Shown here piece after piece: positions 1 to 12,120 of a stretch of DNA of 64,000 nt. Both the position numbers and the translations under genes were made by a program. Each line of letters opens with the position of its first letter. Position 1 is the first letter of the stretch. Under the pieces are notes generated by a model. That model ran no database searches, had not been told where the DNA came from, and saw nothing but the letters and a program-made list of their open reading frames with translations. Origin of the DNA: Paramecium sonneborni (lineage: Eukaryota > Ciliophora > Oligohymenophorea > Peniculida > Parameciidae); NCBI GenBank assembly GCA_905182985.1, contig CAJJDN010000097.1:204526-268525 (forward strand), given 5' to 3'.

Positions 1-218
1 ATTAGAAGTAAAATGAGATTATTTTTAAACAATAATAAAAAATTGAGCAAATGAGATCTGAAAATCATAATCTTTCAACAATGATTTTGAATTAAAAATA
101 ACATTCTTATTAATTGAAATAATAAAATTAGTTTTTAATGACTAATTTAAAAAATATTTTAAATCTCTTACATAAGAAATAATTGTAAATTAATTTAGGA
201 TTAGATAAGTAGGATTTA

Positions 219-1209
219 ATGAAAGACAAATCTGCTCCAATTAAAGAAATACTTAACAAATTAAATAATTTAGATGGATATGATTTATTTACTTTAATTT
301 AAGAAATTAAACTACTACTTTATTAAATTGAATCTGTAAAAGCTGTGAATTAAATTTCATAAAGAGGAAAATTAAATAAATAAACTTAAACGATTTAAAT
401 AAATTAAGAATTTGAAGAAAAAAGAGAAGAATGGAGAATAAGAGAAAAAAAAGAATCAAAACCAATTATGAAACATTTAGAATAAATTAGATAAGAAACA
501 ATTAAAAAAAGTAGATAAAAAATTGCTTCTACTTAAACAGATATAACTAATGAGTATAAATCAACATAAAATTAAGAAAACATTGAAGATGAAAAATCAA
601 TAATATCAAATTAGAATCAATAAAAGTAAGGAACTTTGTCATTAAAAATGTTATTGAAATAGGCTAAATTTTCATCTGAATTAAATCATTAGAAAATAAG
701 AGACTTAACTCCTGAACCTTCTTTTGATTAGTAAAGTTCAATTTTTGAGAAATTATATACTTAATAAAAGTAGTAAAATTCAAGATGGCATTAATTGAGA
801 CCTTTAATTGATAAACTTTCTGAAGAGGAATTCATTGAAGTTATCAATACTTTAGGTATATATTCATTTAGAAATAAATAATAATCATAAAATACAACAA
901 TGGAAATACCATAATATGATATAAGCAAAGTTTAATAATCAATGATTTATCAAGATATTAATAAACGAAGAAGAGATTCAAGTGTCGATTAAACAAAAAA
1001 GTATATTAATAATTATATAAAGTTTATTTATTGAATTAGATGAATAGAGAGAATAAGCATTAAAACTCTTTTAATAATAGAGAATAGATACTTATCGTAG
1101 AAGATTAAAAAGATTGGTTCCAGTTATACCTAGTTAATGTTTATAAGTTGAAGAGAAATTAAGACCAAAAAGTTAAATTAGAAGTAGTTATCAAAAGCCT
1201 GGTTACTGA
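219..1209 (+). CDS. Unknown Q/K-rich protein, about 322 aa
   Basis: I do not recognise this protein. The frame opens at ATG 219 and closes at TGA 1207-1209, and is rich in TAA/TAG-encoded glutamine, lysine and glutamate. A 22-nt intron at 1001-1022 (GTATAT...TAAAG) is needed to keep the frame open; it ends AAG instead of the usual TAG, so its 3' border is less certain. The first ~250 residues look disordered and charged. The C-terminal ~60 residues are basic (RRRLKRL) and end KPGY. No membrane segment or known motif is visible. A start further upstream cannot be excluded. Real coding is likely from the codon pattern; function unknown. Confidence 0.6.
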
Positions 1210-1253
1210 TTCATATATATAATATCATTTTTTCTATAAGAATTTAAGTAATT

Positions 1254-2380
1254 ATGAAGTTTGGTTATTTTAGAGACGAGAATTTGAAATCTGTTTCTGT
1301 AAGGCTTATAAACTTTTACCAACTTAATCAAAACTTTGGCTAGATAATGTTTATTCTGGCTTTTACTTTTTATGTAGATAATAATACTCTAATTAATGGA
1401 GATTCTTTTTTTGTTGTTTTTGTATATTTATTAAGTTTCTCAGTACTTACAGATTATTATGATTATTCATTTATTTTTTCTGATTTTTAGAGTCTATGTC
1501 TTTTTTCACCTTTTGAATCTCTTTATCTTTATGTTTCAGTCAATTTAGGTTCTAGATTTCTTTATAAATATATTTATTTACTAAGTTTCATCATTTATTC
1601 TTTTATATCCTAATTCTCTTTTAGCAGAAAGTTATTTTCTTCCTTTTGAAAGAGAACGATCTTTTTCAGTATTACATATTTTTAATAATGCTTTAAAATT
1701 TGCTTCATTATTTGAGTTTTGTAAATTTTTTTAAGATTTATTAGAAACTAATTTACTTAACCTTTCAAAAGCAGAGGGTGTTTTTTTATGTAAAATCTCT
1801 TTTGGTGAACTATCTAACATTTTTTTATGTTGATCCTTATGATAATTTCACTTTTTTTACTTTAATGATTTATTCCATAGATTTTATTTTATCTGATTAT
1901 TATTTTATAATACAATCTTTTTCATTAGTGATTTCATCTATTTTTTATATCAAAGCATCAATTTATAATTTCTATTATTATTCTATTCCTATATGATTTC
2001 TTATTGAAGCCTCAAGTTTTTGGATCATTGTTTCATAATCATTGTTTATTTGTTCTTCTAATTGTAATTCATAGATGTTTTTGACCCTTTGTATAATTTA
2101 TAATATAATTACCTATTCAAATGAGCAACTACTTAAAGAATATAATCATATTATGACTTTTCTGATTACTCACAAATTTACTCTACATTTACTTAAATAA
2201 TCTATTGACATGATTCAATTATATCCTAATTCAAAAAAGATGTATTACATCATCTATTATTTCTGTAATATCCAACAATAATTATTTTATAGTATTACTT
2301 TGCATATATATATATATATATTAATTAAATCAAAATTACAAACCAGATCTAGTTAAGTGAAAATTACTATATTAAGGAAT
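1254..2380 (+). pseudogene. Decayed membrane-protein unit, copy 1 of a tandem pair
   Basis: Coding-like sequence runs from ATG 1254, but the frame must change several times. The first stretch needs an intron near 1584-1623 to reach an ERERS motif and a segment ending GVF near 1780. The frame then slips to a hydrophobic stretch that carries an in-frame TGA at 1994-1996, and slips again into FLYDFLLKP...LFHNH. Each piece has a counterpart in the next unit (2390-3174), which identifies this as a duplicate. Long aromatic and aliphatic runs point to an integral membrane protein; the family is not recognised. Unusual introns could rescue parts of it, so pseudogene status is probable, not proven. 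Confidence 0.45.
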
Positions 2381-2389
2381 TGAACCCTT

Positions 2390-3174
2390 TAATTATAATA
2401 TAATCTTTTTAGTCCTTCTTTAATCAAGACTTACTTATTCATCTCTTTGTGTTTAAGAACATGAATAATCTTATTTAACAATAGATTATTAGAGTCTGCT
2501 TTTTTAAAAGCAAATTTATCTTTTCTTATTATCTTATTGTAGTAATTTAGTATCAATTGATTTCCTCAAAGGATAAGAAGTTTTTCTTTAAGAAAGAGAA
2601 CGCTCATCTTAGTTTAAGAAAACATTTCCACTTAATATATTCTATTAAGATTTATTTGACATCAATTTATTAATCTTCTCATAACCTGATGGTGTTTTCT
2701 TCTAAGTATTCAAATCCAATTAAGAAAAATGATTTAGAAAATTATTTTATAAATTTCCTGTACTTTCTGTATGTTTTTCTTACAATTACAATTGTAATTT
2801 ATGAATTTTATCGTCATATTATTTACCTTAAATTTCTTTCTCTTTTATTAGTTCCTCTATTTTACTATTTAGTAATTCAATCTGAAGATTCAGTTAATAT
2901 TAGGTTCTTATATGCTTTCTTACAGAGGCTTCCAAATTTTAAATTACTGTTTCATAATCATTCTTAATATGCTCATTTAATTATTACTGCAATTATTAAC
3001 GCATTTAATCTATTGATTTAAAGAGTTAAATTATATTAAATGATAAAGATGCATCATCTTAATTTACTATTTACGACTGATCAATATCATTATCGATTAT
3101 ACTCTCTAATTTATGTTTATTCATACATGGTCCATCTCTTAAATCAAATCAAAATATAATTATGCCAAAATTGA
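2390..3174 (+). pseudogene. Membrane-protein unit, copy 2 (frame-slipped or intron-split)
   Basis: This unit repeats the layout of the unit upstream. One frame carries a segment with an ERERS motif and ends near 2690 in the shared GVF motif. A second frame, open from about 2400 to TGA 3172-3174, carries the hydrophobic half with two likely membrane spans, then FLYAFLQRLPNF and LFHNH. The frame change falls at the same point as in copy 1, close to GGTGTTTT. That means either a shared unusual intron or a frameshift older than the duplication. The second half is intact as read. No family is recognised. Confidence 0.4.
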
Positions 3175-3612
3175 AGGTTTCTTACTCTTTTTATTCATTA
3201 ATATAATATAAATTCTTAATTTATACTTATATTAAATTTCTATTAATATTTATTTGTTTAATAACTTCTTTTCATTCATCTAATGTTACAATCCCTCTTA
3301 TTTGTAAACTATTTCATAATATGATAATGAAATCAAAAATTATATATAAGAGTTCAAACCTAAACAAAAATAGTATTGACTCACTAATGATTAAATTATT
3401 ATCAAACAATAGATTCTTAATGTATGAACTCTTTTTATATCAAACACTTTAAGTTTTATCATTTATTTCAATTTAAATTAGCTTATATTTTATATAACAG
3501 AAAAATTAAAGAATGAAACTTATATATTAATTATTTTTGTTCTAAATTTCTAGAACAATGTTTTGAAAAGACACGATATAAATATATGGCTTTATATATG
3601 AATCTATAATTT
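3175..3612. other. A+T-rich spacer
   Basis: 438 bp between the tandem membrane-protein units and the LC8 gene, which ends at 3613. No convincing frame on either strand and no repeat noted. Confidence 0.5.
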
Positions 3613-3913
<301 letters not shown>

Positions 3914-4051
3914 CTTTATTTTTTCTTATTATTTAAATTTATTAATAATAATTTTTCAATTCTCACTTCAGATTTATACAAACTGTAAATGATATTTCAT
4001 TTTGTTCTTGAATTTAGTTTTTTGAACTGAGAGTTTCCCTCTTATTTTTAT

Positions 4052-4348
4052 TCAATTTTTAGATTACATAATTTTATAATTTGAACTATTGTTTCTTTTA
4101 ATATTAATTTTAGTTTCAATTTAATATTTAATCCTTGAAATTTTTCCAACATCATTTCTAGAATATTTTGATTCAAATTTCTTTATTTGAATTAAAAATT
4201 CATAAATTGTATAAATTTTGATAATATTTTCTACTAAATTTATTTTTTTCTCATATAATGATAAAAATTTTAGTGCATACTTTAAATTTTCTTCTAACTA
4301 TATTTTGAAAATAGCTTAATTTTCGGTAGATATGATACAGCTATTCAT
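4052..4348 (-). CDS. Small unknown protein, about 98 aa
   Basis: A single open frame from ATG 4348 to TGA 4052-4054. It is rich in K, I, L, E and N, with a helical, possibly coiled-coil stretch around LKYALKFLSLYEKK and a basic tail. A 26-27-nt intron near the 3' end could extend it by about 20 residues. I do not recognise it. The normal acidic/basic balance argues for real coding, but the frame is short enough that chance is possible. Confidence 0.4.
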
Positions 4349-4973
4349 TCATAAATACGTAGATAAATTAAAACTTCAATAAGTAATTCTTTTCTTTTTT
4401 GATTATATATTATTTTTTAACCTAAATATTTTATTCTTTTTTTTTTTATTTTTAATTATGTAATTAATGAATAATATTGTTGAATCTGAATTAAAAATTT
4501 TTGCTTGGAAATAAAAAATTCTTGATTTGCAATTTAAGATTATCTATCATAAAAAACATAGGATCTAAATATTTTTTTTATTTTTAATTAGATTTATTTT
4601 CATATAAGATTTATTTCATCATTTTTTATGTATTTTTAAAACATTGAAATGATTTTTGTATTATAAAATAACTATTTTTTGAAAGATCTATAATTAAGTT
4701 GATTAACATCAATTTTATTTTATTAAAGGCGCAAAAGAATTACTATTTGAAAATAATAATAATTAATTAGTTAGTAAATTTAAGTAAATCAGAGGAACTA
4801 ATAAAATCGTTTATTCTTTTAATAATAGAAAATTGTTTTATTAAAGGTAAATTGAATTAACTAGGATATCAATTATATAAAAATTTTAAAACAATAATCT
4901 TTTTATATCTTATAGGATATTTACAATAAGATATAAATTTAATCTTAAATATAAATGTTTAATAATAAATTAA
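4349..4973. other. A+T-rich spacer
   Basis: 625 bp of low-complexity A+T sequence with poly-T runs. No gene is supported here on either strand. Confidence 0.45.
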
Positions 4974-5862
4974 TCAATATGGTCTTGGTACGTTAGTCTA
5001 TTCTTAATATTATTTAGTTTTAGGTTTAAGTTCAGAAGTTTTGAATTCAATTATACTACTTGCTTCACTAATAGGCATCAATTATTATTGTTGAATTAAA
5101 GATTTGTTAAGATATATAATGTAAGAATGAGTCATTAATTTTTCATCAGGTATTTCTCTTGATTTTATATAGTGTTTATTTGTAATATGGTTGGAAAACA
5201 GCTAACATTCTTTAAATTGATCGAAATTAATGTCGCATTTCTTTCCAAAGAGAGCAAAAGTAAGCAAATCAAAATCAAAGTTGTTAAATTAGACTTTTGT
5301 ACTTTTCATATAATTTAATAGGCTAGTGCAATTTATTATATTATTTTGATCACTAAGGTTTTAAAAGATCTAAAAATAAAATTATGTTTAGTACTTTAAA
5401 TATATTGAATTCTTCATTGTTAATTATTTAGAATTGGTTATCTTTAATTTGTTTAATCACCCTTATTTATTAATTGAGCAGTTTTAAAAGCTATACTTAA
5501 AGATCTTTATTTGTATGATCAATGATAGTGTTTTATTTATGAAGTAAAAGTTTCGTTAAGTAATTCTAACCTTTTTAAAAATTAACAATTACATAAAATT
5601 ATTATTTACTGATAGTAAATCTGTCTTTATCACCTACAAACCAGATAAATTCAATAATATCTTTATAATTGATAGGATGAAGATTCTAAACAAAAAAGTT
5701 TAACAAAGTATTCTTAGTGATAGTATCTTCATTGTTTGATAGTAACTCAAAAGATCTATATATATTGTCCATATTATTGGAATAGAGAGTTTATTTGATC
5801 GTTTATAATTTCTGTTCATAATAAGAAATCATTTTCAGATAAAGTGCAATTTATTAGTCCAT
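4974..5862 (-). CDS. EH-domain-like protein, 287 aa
   Basis: After removal of a 25-nt intron (5370-5394) the frame is open from ATG 5862 to TGA 4974-4976. Residues ~30-95 look like an Eps15-homology (EH) domain, a paired EF-hand fold: YRSFELL at the first helix, then IIEFIWFVGDKDRFTISKQQF, which matches the IW-L-D-D...L...QF pattern. EH domains bind NPF motifs in endocytic and trafficking partners. The consensus calcium-loop aspartates are only partly kept. The rest is helical and Q-rich and ends EQTNVPRPY. The start lies only 21 bp below the stop of the neighbouring coiled-coil gene on the same strand, so one longer gene is possible, but no GT donor joins them. Fold assignment is by motif only. 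Confidence 0.6.
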
Positions 5863-5883
5863 GATTAATTTAAATATATAAAT

Positions 5884-6853
5884 TCATATGATCAATTCTT
5901 ATTATTGTTATTAAGAATGTTCAGTATCATTAGATTTTATATCTGATATGCATTTATCACTAGATAATGATTATTCTAATTTATCAAATTTGTTTAATCT
6001 CAATCTTAAGTTTAAAATTTTATCACTTAATTTTAATTATTCTTCTTTTGTATCTTAAATCTTTTTTATCAATTCTTACTTCTCTAAAATACAAGTTCTA
6101 GTTATCTCTTATATCTAAAATGTCAATTATTCTATTTTTTTTGTATATTCATCAATTAATAAAGTTTTTTCTTATAAAATTTCATCTGGTGTCTTTTATA
6201 TAATTGCCACAGCATTAGGTTTTTGTTTATTTCTTTAAGCTTTAGGCATTTCATTAAAATCAAGATTTGGTTATTTTTATCTTATTTTTTATTCAGTCTT
6301 TTTATAATATTCATCAAAAAGTTATATTTTTCTCCTCAATTATTATTTTTAAGCATTCAATTTCAAACTTAATCCTTATTAAACTTCCAATTCAAAATAT
6401 TACACTTTATTTAAATTATGTTACTGTATTGTTTCCTATTTCAATTACTATTTCTTTTCTTGTAACAATTTTATTTAATCCTAACTTAGATGCTCTTTTT
6501 CACCTTGACGCACTAATTAAAGACAATATTCTTTAATTAGATCTTCAACATAATCATTCATTTAATCTCCTTCCTTTTTATAAAGTTCGATTTTTTTTTC
6601 TACCTAAGAATATTCATTTATCTTTTCTTATAAAAAGTCTTATAACATTTTTATTTACTATGCTATATGTATCAATTATAAATACATCTTTTCTTCCTAA
6701 AGGTTACAAAACTTATTTATTGTTTTAATCGGATATAATTGATTCTAATGATTTCAATTTGGCTGTGTTAAGTCTTTTATAATCTATTCTACTAGAACCC
6801 AAACCAGTAGTTTTATTTGCTTATTAATCACTTTTCATTGATTTTAATTGCAT
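5884..6853 (-). CDS. Coiled-coil protein, 313 aa
   Basis: The frame runs from ATG 6853 to TGA 5884-5886 after removal of a 28-nt intron (6658-6685), whose removal also avoids a TGA. The first ~60 residues are basic and S/T-rich. Most of the rest is heptad-like with K, E, Q and L (EKINEYSQVEKKIELYKKEG, later LQEKTLLIDEYTKKIEQL) and ends in a Q-rich tail. The protein resembles generic basal-body or axonemal coiled-coil proteins but has no family-specific motif I can name. The kinesin gene upstream ends at 7080, leaving a 226-bp spacer. Confidence 0.7.
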
Positions 6854-7079
6854 TACTTTTTTAATATAATTTATATATTAAAAATTACTATTTGATCTCA
6901 AAATTAAAATTCATTTATAGTATTTTAATATTTTTGATATAATTAATTAGTAATCTCATTATTTTAGTTACATCTTCAACATTCTATTTTCTTCTTTAAT
7001 CATGTTACAGCTTGCTTATTCTATGTTTAATAATTATAGATTTGTTTTAAGTTGATATTGACGGAATTCAAATTCTTAT

Positions 7080-9948
7080 TCACATGACTATTATATTTGT
7101 TTTAGTTTTTACATTCAAATATTAACAATAAAATTTTACTTTTTCACTCATAGATCCTTCATTTAAAGTTTAAGAATTGCAAAATCTTTTTACATTTATG
7201 CCATTAAAAAACTCTTCCAGTAATTTCATCTCCTTTAAAAGAGCTTAATAATCTTTTTCCTTCTTTTCTAATTACTCTCTAAGTTAATTAGTAATATTTA
7301 GATCTTTTCTCATCTTCTAATCTAATGAATAAATTAATTTTTCTTCGTATTTTTTTTACATTATTTCTTTCTCATCTAATAATTATTTATAACATCTTTG
7401 AAGTGCTGATAATTCAGTATTTAATTTTTAATTTGCTTTTTATAAAAATTATACGTTATCAGATAATTTCTTTTATTTTATTTCATCCATTTCATTTTGA
7501 ATATTCATTTACAATTATTAAATTGTTTATTAAAGTTCATTTTTTGTATTAGATAATTCTATTTTAGCAGTACGAAGTCTTAATATAATTAGAATAAAAT
7601 AAATACTTATCAATTTCTTCCAAAGATTTTGCCCTTTATGTTTGTTCTAATTTCAATTCTGATTTTAGTCTAAGAATTTCATTTTCCTTCATAATCAACT
7701 TTTAATTAATAATATCAAAACTATCTAAGAATTTACCTAATTTATCTTTCTAATAAACAAATTCATCTTTTAATTACATATATTTTTAGACTGCTTCTTA
7801 ATTTACTTTATTTTTTTCTAATTCTATCTTTAAAACTTCATTCTATTGAGAAAAATCATTCAAACATGATTAAGCTTCATGATATAAATTTACATAATTC
7901 TCTTTTTCTTTATTTAACTAAATGGTTACTTAAATCTAATTTTATATTTTGTTTTCAATATTCTCTATTTTTTATTTAACTGCCATTGAAATTGTCTCAT
8001 AGGTAGGATCAGATTATTCAAGTTCCATTAATTAATTAAATTCTTATAAGAAATCAAGTTATCTTAATTCTAAACTCTAATAATTTTCTTTTTCTTTTCT
8101 AAGAATTTTCTAAGTCTTTAAAATTTTTTTTGATTTAACATAATTTATGTTTTTAAATTTCCTTAACTCTTTGATTTAATCGTCAATTAGATTTTCTCTA
8201 TCTTTAGATTATTCTTTTAAAGAATTAAAACTTGTTTGAAGTACTTATAAATCAGTTTTGATTTATTCAATTTCTAATTACAATCTAGAGACTTCTTCAC
8301 TTTAAAATTCAATAGTTTAAGCATCTGTATCCATTTGATCTTTATTTAATTATAATTAATCATTTAATTCTGCAATCTTATTTTCTAATTCCAAAACTTA
8401 TTATGACTTATCCTCTTAAAAAGTATCTAATTGATTTTCATAATTTTAAATAAGTGATTATTGATTGTCCATTTCAGCCATAAGTAAATCTTTATCTTTA
8501 TGTAATTCTTATAGAGTTTATTCTAACTAAGCAATAATTAATTGTTGTTCATTTCTTCTATGTTTTAAGATTGTGTCCTCTTATGATAATTCTAATATTC
8601 TTTGATTTAAGATTTCATTTTTATGTCGTAATTCTTTTTGTATTTCAATAGCTTATTAAAGTTAATAATCCCTATTAGAATGATTTAGATTATTAGATTC
8701 CGTATTTAGTTCATTATGTTCTTATAATTGAATAATTCTAGATTCATAATAGTCTTTCATTTATTTTAATTCTTTACTCAATTATTCTTAGAAAAGTTCG
8801 CTTTCATTGAGTTGACAATTAAGATTTGAGATTTATGAAATTAATTCGATTTCTTTTTATTTTTTTGGAAATAATTCAGGATTGGAAGTTTACTATTGAA
8901 GTTCATTTTTTAATCTTTTGATTTCAGCTTTAAGACTCTCTAAATTTCCTTTAACTTCTTCATTAATAATAGCTTAATTTTTAATATTCTTAGCTCTGGA
9001 TGCAAATTTTAATGTTCCTAAAGTTTCTTAAAATGAACTACTTGCTTCAGAGATTGTAGCAATCATAAAAGTTTTAGAATTGCCTCCTAAACTTTCTCTT
9101 AGTAAAAATGTTAACTTACTATCTCTATATGGAATAAATCTTTTTGGATTTTCAGCAAGAGAATTAATAACTAATCCTAAAACAGTTAATGATTTGTTAA
9201 TATTAGCAGCTTCTTTAAGTCTTTCACCAGTTGCAGCTGTTAATTTTTATCTTTCACTACCTGCTAAATCAACAAAATTTAATTTGCTTCTTCTAGTATA
9301 CATTTCTTTAGTTCTTTATTCAAATTAGATTGTAAAAATTGAATGACTTCTAGAACTTTCAAGATTCATTTAAGTTGCTGAAACATGTCTATTATTAATT
9401 CCTCTTTATAATAAGGATAAAACATCATTATAAGATGTAACTGGAATTTCAGTGAGATTCTCAACATAAACTTTTTTTGATTCTTCTCTAATAGTTAAAG
9501 GCAATGGTTTAGAATCATTTAATAAATCTATTAATTATTCATTATAAATTTCTAAGTAGGTACATTTTAATGACCAAGTATTATCTTTAGGTAATTAAGA
9601 AAATAGTTTTTAAATTAATCTAGGTTGTAATCCTAAATGAATATCATCATTCGATAAATCATCAATTCCTTTTCCTTACATTGTATATGTTTTTCCTGCT
9701 CCTGTTTAACCATAAGCAAATATGCAACAATTTAATCCATTTAAGAAAGATTCAAGTGTAGACATACCAATTTTATTAAACACTTATTCTTAAGTTGAAT
9801 CTATTCCCAATACATGATCATAATTGTATTCCTTCTTATTATCAAGAATAACAGAAGTATTTGTAGTAGTCACACAAGAATTGGCACCTAAATGAGTTTC
9901 TCTGTAATTAAGTGGTCTTACTCTTACTAACACTCTTATATTTTCCAT
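7080..9948 (-). CDS. Kinesin-12 (KIF15-like) motor protein, 946 aa
   Basis: N-terminal kinesin motor, residues ~1-340: [15 protein letters not shown]-loop [13 protein letters not shown], switch [12 protein letters not shown], switch [11 protein letters not shown], then the neck. The neck sequence [20 protein letters not shown] closely follows the kinesin-12 pattern (KNKA..NEDTQGN..LQAEVKRLKEQL), and that motif decides the family. The remaining ~600 residues are a long coiled coil. Kinesin-12 motors act on antiparallel spindle microtubules or at basal bodies and cilia in protists. One 28-nt intron (7579-7606) keeps the tail open to TGA 7080-7082. The start is 53 bp from the divergent CEP83-like gene. 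Motor assignment is certain; the subfamily is likely. Confidence 0.92.
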
Positions 9949-10001
9949 TATTGAATATTAATGTAATTTAAATTATTTTAACGAATTAATTTAAACTTAA
10001 T

Positions 10002-12052
10002 ATGCAATAATATGAAGGATTGATAGAAGAAAACACATAATTAAAGAAAGCCATAATCTCTTCGAAGGCTGTTATAAGTAGAAAGATAAGTAATTTATAT
10101 TCATTAACATTTTAGATGAATATGAGACTTTGTAGGCAATTAATGAGGAACTTAAATTGAATCTAGATAAAATGAGACTAGAGAATTAAGATTTATTGTA
10201 AAAGTATAAAATTGCCATTCATGATAAAAAATAAACAGAATAACAATTTGATAATGCTTCAAAGAATTGGAAACTTTTGATTGAATAAAAATAAAGAGAA
10301 ATAGAAGAAATATAAAGCAGATTAACACCTGCATTTGATTAAGATATGATGAGAATTAAATTATTAAATGAATTAGATTTACCTCATAGATAATAATTAG
10401 AACAAAAATAATTAGAAATTGAAAAATTAAATGAAATTATCTATTAATTGAAAAGAAAGATTGATTTAGAGTTATCAAGAGTAGAAACTATACAAATTGA
10501 TAAAGATAAAGAAATTAAATTAATATCAGAAAAACACAAATTGGATTTAGCAGATCTTTAACATCAAATTGAAGAGCTAACTAGATAAGTAGAAGATAAT
10601 AAAGATAGAGATACTATTAGAAGATTAAGAAAAGATTTAGAAGAATATAAATTAAAATTTAATGCTACAGATACTGAAAATGAAGAATTAAGAAATGAAA
10701 GAGATAAAATTAGAGAAGAGAAAAATGATATCATGATTAAATTTGCTAGATAATTAGATTAGGAAAGAAATGATAAAAGATAATTCAAGAGTGATTTTGA
10801 TAAATTATAAGTACGAACTAGATTTTTAGAAGATGAATATAGAAAAGAAAAATAGAGAAGAGAATAAGTGGCTACTGATTTTGAAATTTTAAAAACAGAT
10901 AAAGATTAATTATTAACAGATTTGAGAAAAAAAGATGATACTATTCATTATCTTTAAAGAAAAATAACTGATATGGAAGAAGAATAATTAGAATAAGAAT
11001 AAAAAGTTTAAGATAAATTAACTCGTCTTTATTAAGATGAACATGATAAGTATTTATAAGAGAGAAATAAAGCAGTTACTTTATAAAAGGATGTAGATAA
11101 TTTAAAAAAAAGATATAGTGATCTTCAAGATGATTATAAAGTATTGAGAGATAGATATTAGAAAGAAAATATAGATAATAAAGATTCTACAAGAGTACAG
11201 AATGAAGAAATTGAGAAATTAAAAAAGACACTTTCTTAATAAACAAAAGAATTAGGTGATTTGGAGAGATCAAATAAAAATAAAGAAGAACAAATTCATG
11301 ATATAGAGAATGAAAATGAAACATTAAAAAGAAGAAATAGAGAACTTTAACATAGAATTTAGTTAATTGAAATAAATCCAATTTAAGGTCCTATTTAAAC
11401 TTAACCTATAATTAATTAATCTTAAATTCCAACAATTAGTTAAGTGCCATAATTTGTTTAATAAAGTTAAGAACAATATGAAACAACTAAACAAAATAAA
11501 GTTTAAAATGTAATATAATCAGAGAATGACCCATAAAATTAATAATAATTTTAAGCATAAAAATAATCTCTATAATAAATTACTGAAGAAAATAGAACAT
11601 TAATATAAAAGAATAAAAAACTAAATAAAAAACTTAAATAAGCAAATGAAAAAATTCTTGAACTTTCAATGAAAAATACAATTTTAGAAAAATAATTATA
11701 AAGATAACATTCATAAAAATCTCAATAAGATTTTGATAGATCTAACATTGGTATGCATGCTCATTCTTAATCTCCATTTAAATAAGAGCATTATTAGTAA
11801 TAGGGAAATGATACAGGTGGATAATAATAAAGTGTACATACAGATACACGATTAGATAGATATGAAAAATAAGAAAAATAAGAGAGATAAACTCGTTAAG
11901 ATAGATTTACACCATAATCTTAAAGACCAAGAGGTCAATCTGGTTTAGATGCTCGTGGAAACTTAGGTTAGTAAATGGATATAAAAGATGATGAATTATT
12001 GAATAAAGTAATGATGTTGACAGATGCTTCAGGATAAAATAAATATTGGTGA
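10002..12052 (+). CDS. CEP83-like coiled-coil protein, 674 aa
   Basis: A protein of almost continuous coiled coil with a 26-nt intron at 10090-10115. Residues ~85-180 parallel the conserved N-terminal block of CEP83/CCDC41: RLTPAFDQDMMRIKLLNELD, then LPHRQQLEQKQLEIEKL, ending in a charged EK/DK helix. This resembles the TP..LE.LR..I..ELE.P.RERF..L..EVEKYR pattern recalled for animal CEP83. CEP83 is a distal-appendage protein that docks basal bodies to the membrane before cilium growth. The C-terminal third is Q/P/S-rich and disordered (DTRLDRYEKQEKQERQTRQD) and ends MLTDASGQNKYW. Coiled-coil similarity can mislead, so a generic basal-body protein remains possible. Confidence 0.6.
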
Positions 12053-12120
12053 TATTTTTTATTATTTTTTAATTTAATATATAAATATTCAATAATAAAT
12101 ATTTTTAATAATTTATGATT

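Noticed and set aside
2305..2322. TA dinucleotide run as a possible telomere or element border
   Set aside because: It is a plain microsatellite of under 20 bp in A+T-rich DNA, with no repeat or duplication at its edges.
1254..3174. Assignment of the tandem units to ABCG transporters on the basis of an RER-like motif
   Set aside because: The ERERS motif and aromatic spans are suggestive, but no Walker, signature or other ABCG block could be found, so no family is claimed.
6267..7552. Hydrophobic plus-strand frames in 6.2-7.6 kb
   Set aside because: They are antisense to the coiled-coil gene and the kinesin tail, whose Glu/Lys/Gln-rich codons read as Phe/Leu/Ile on the other strand.
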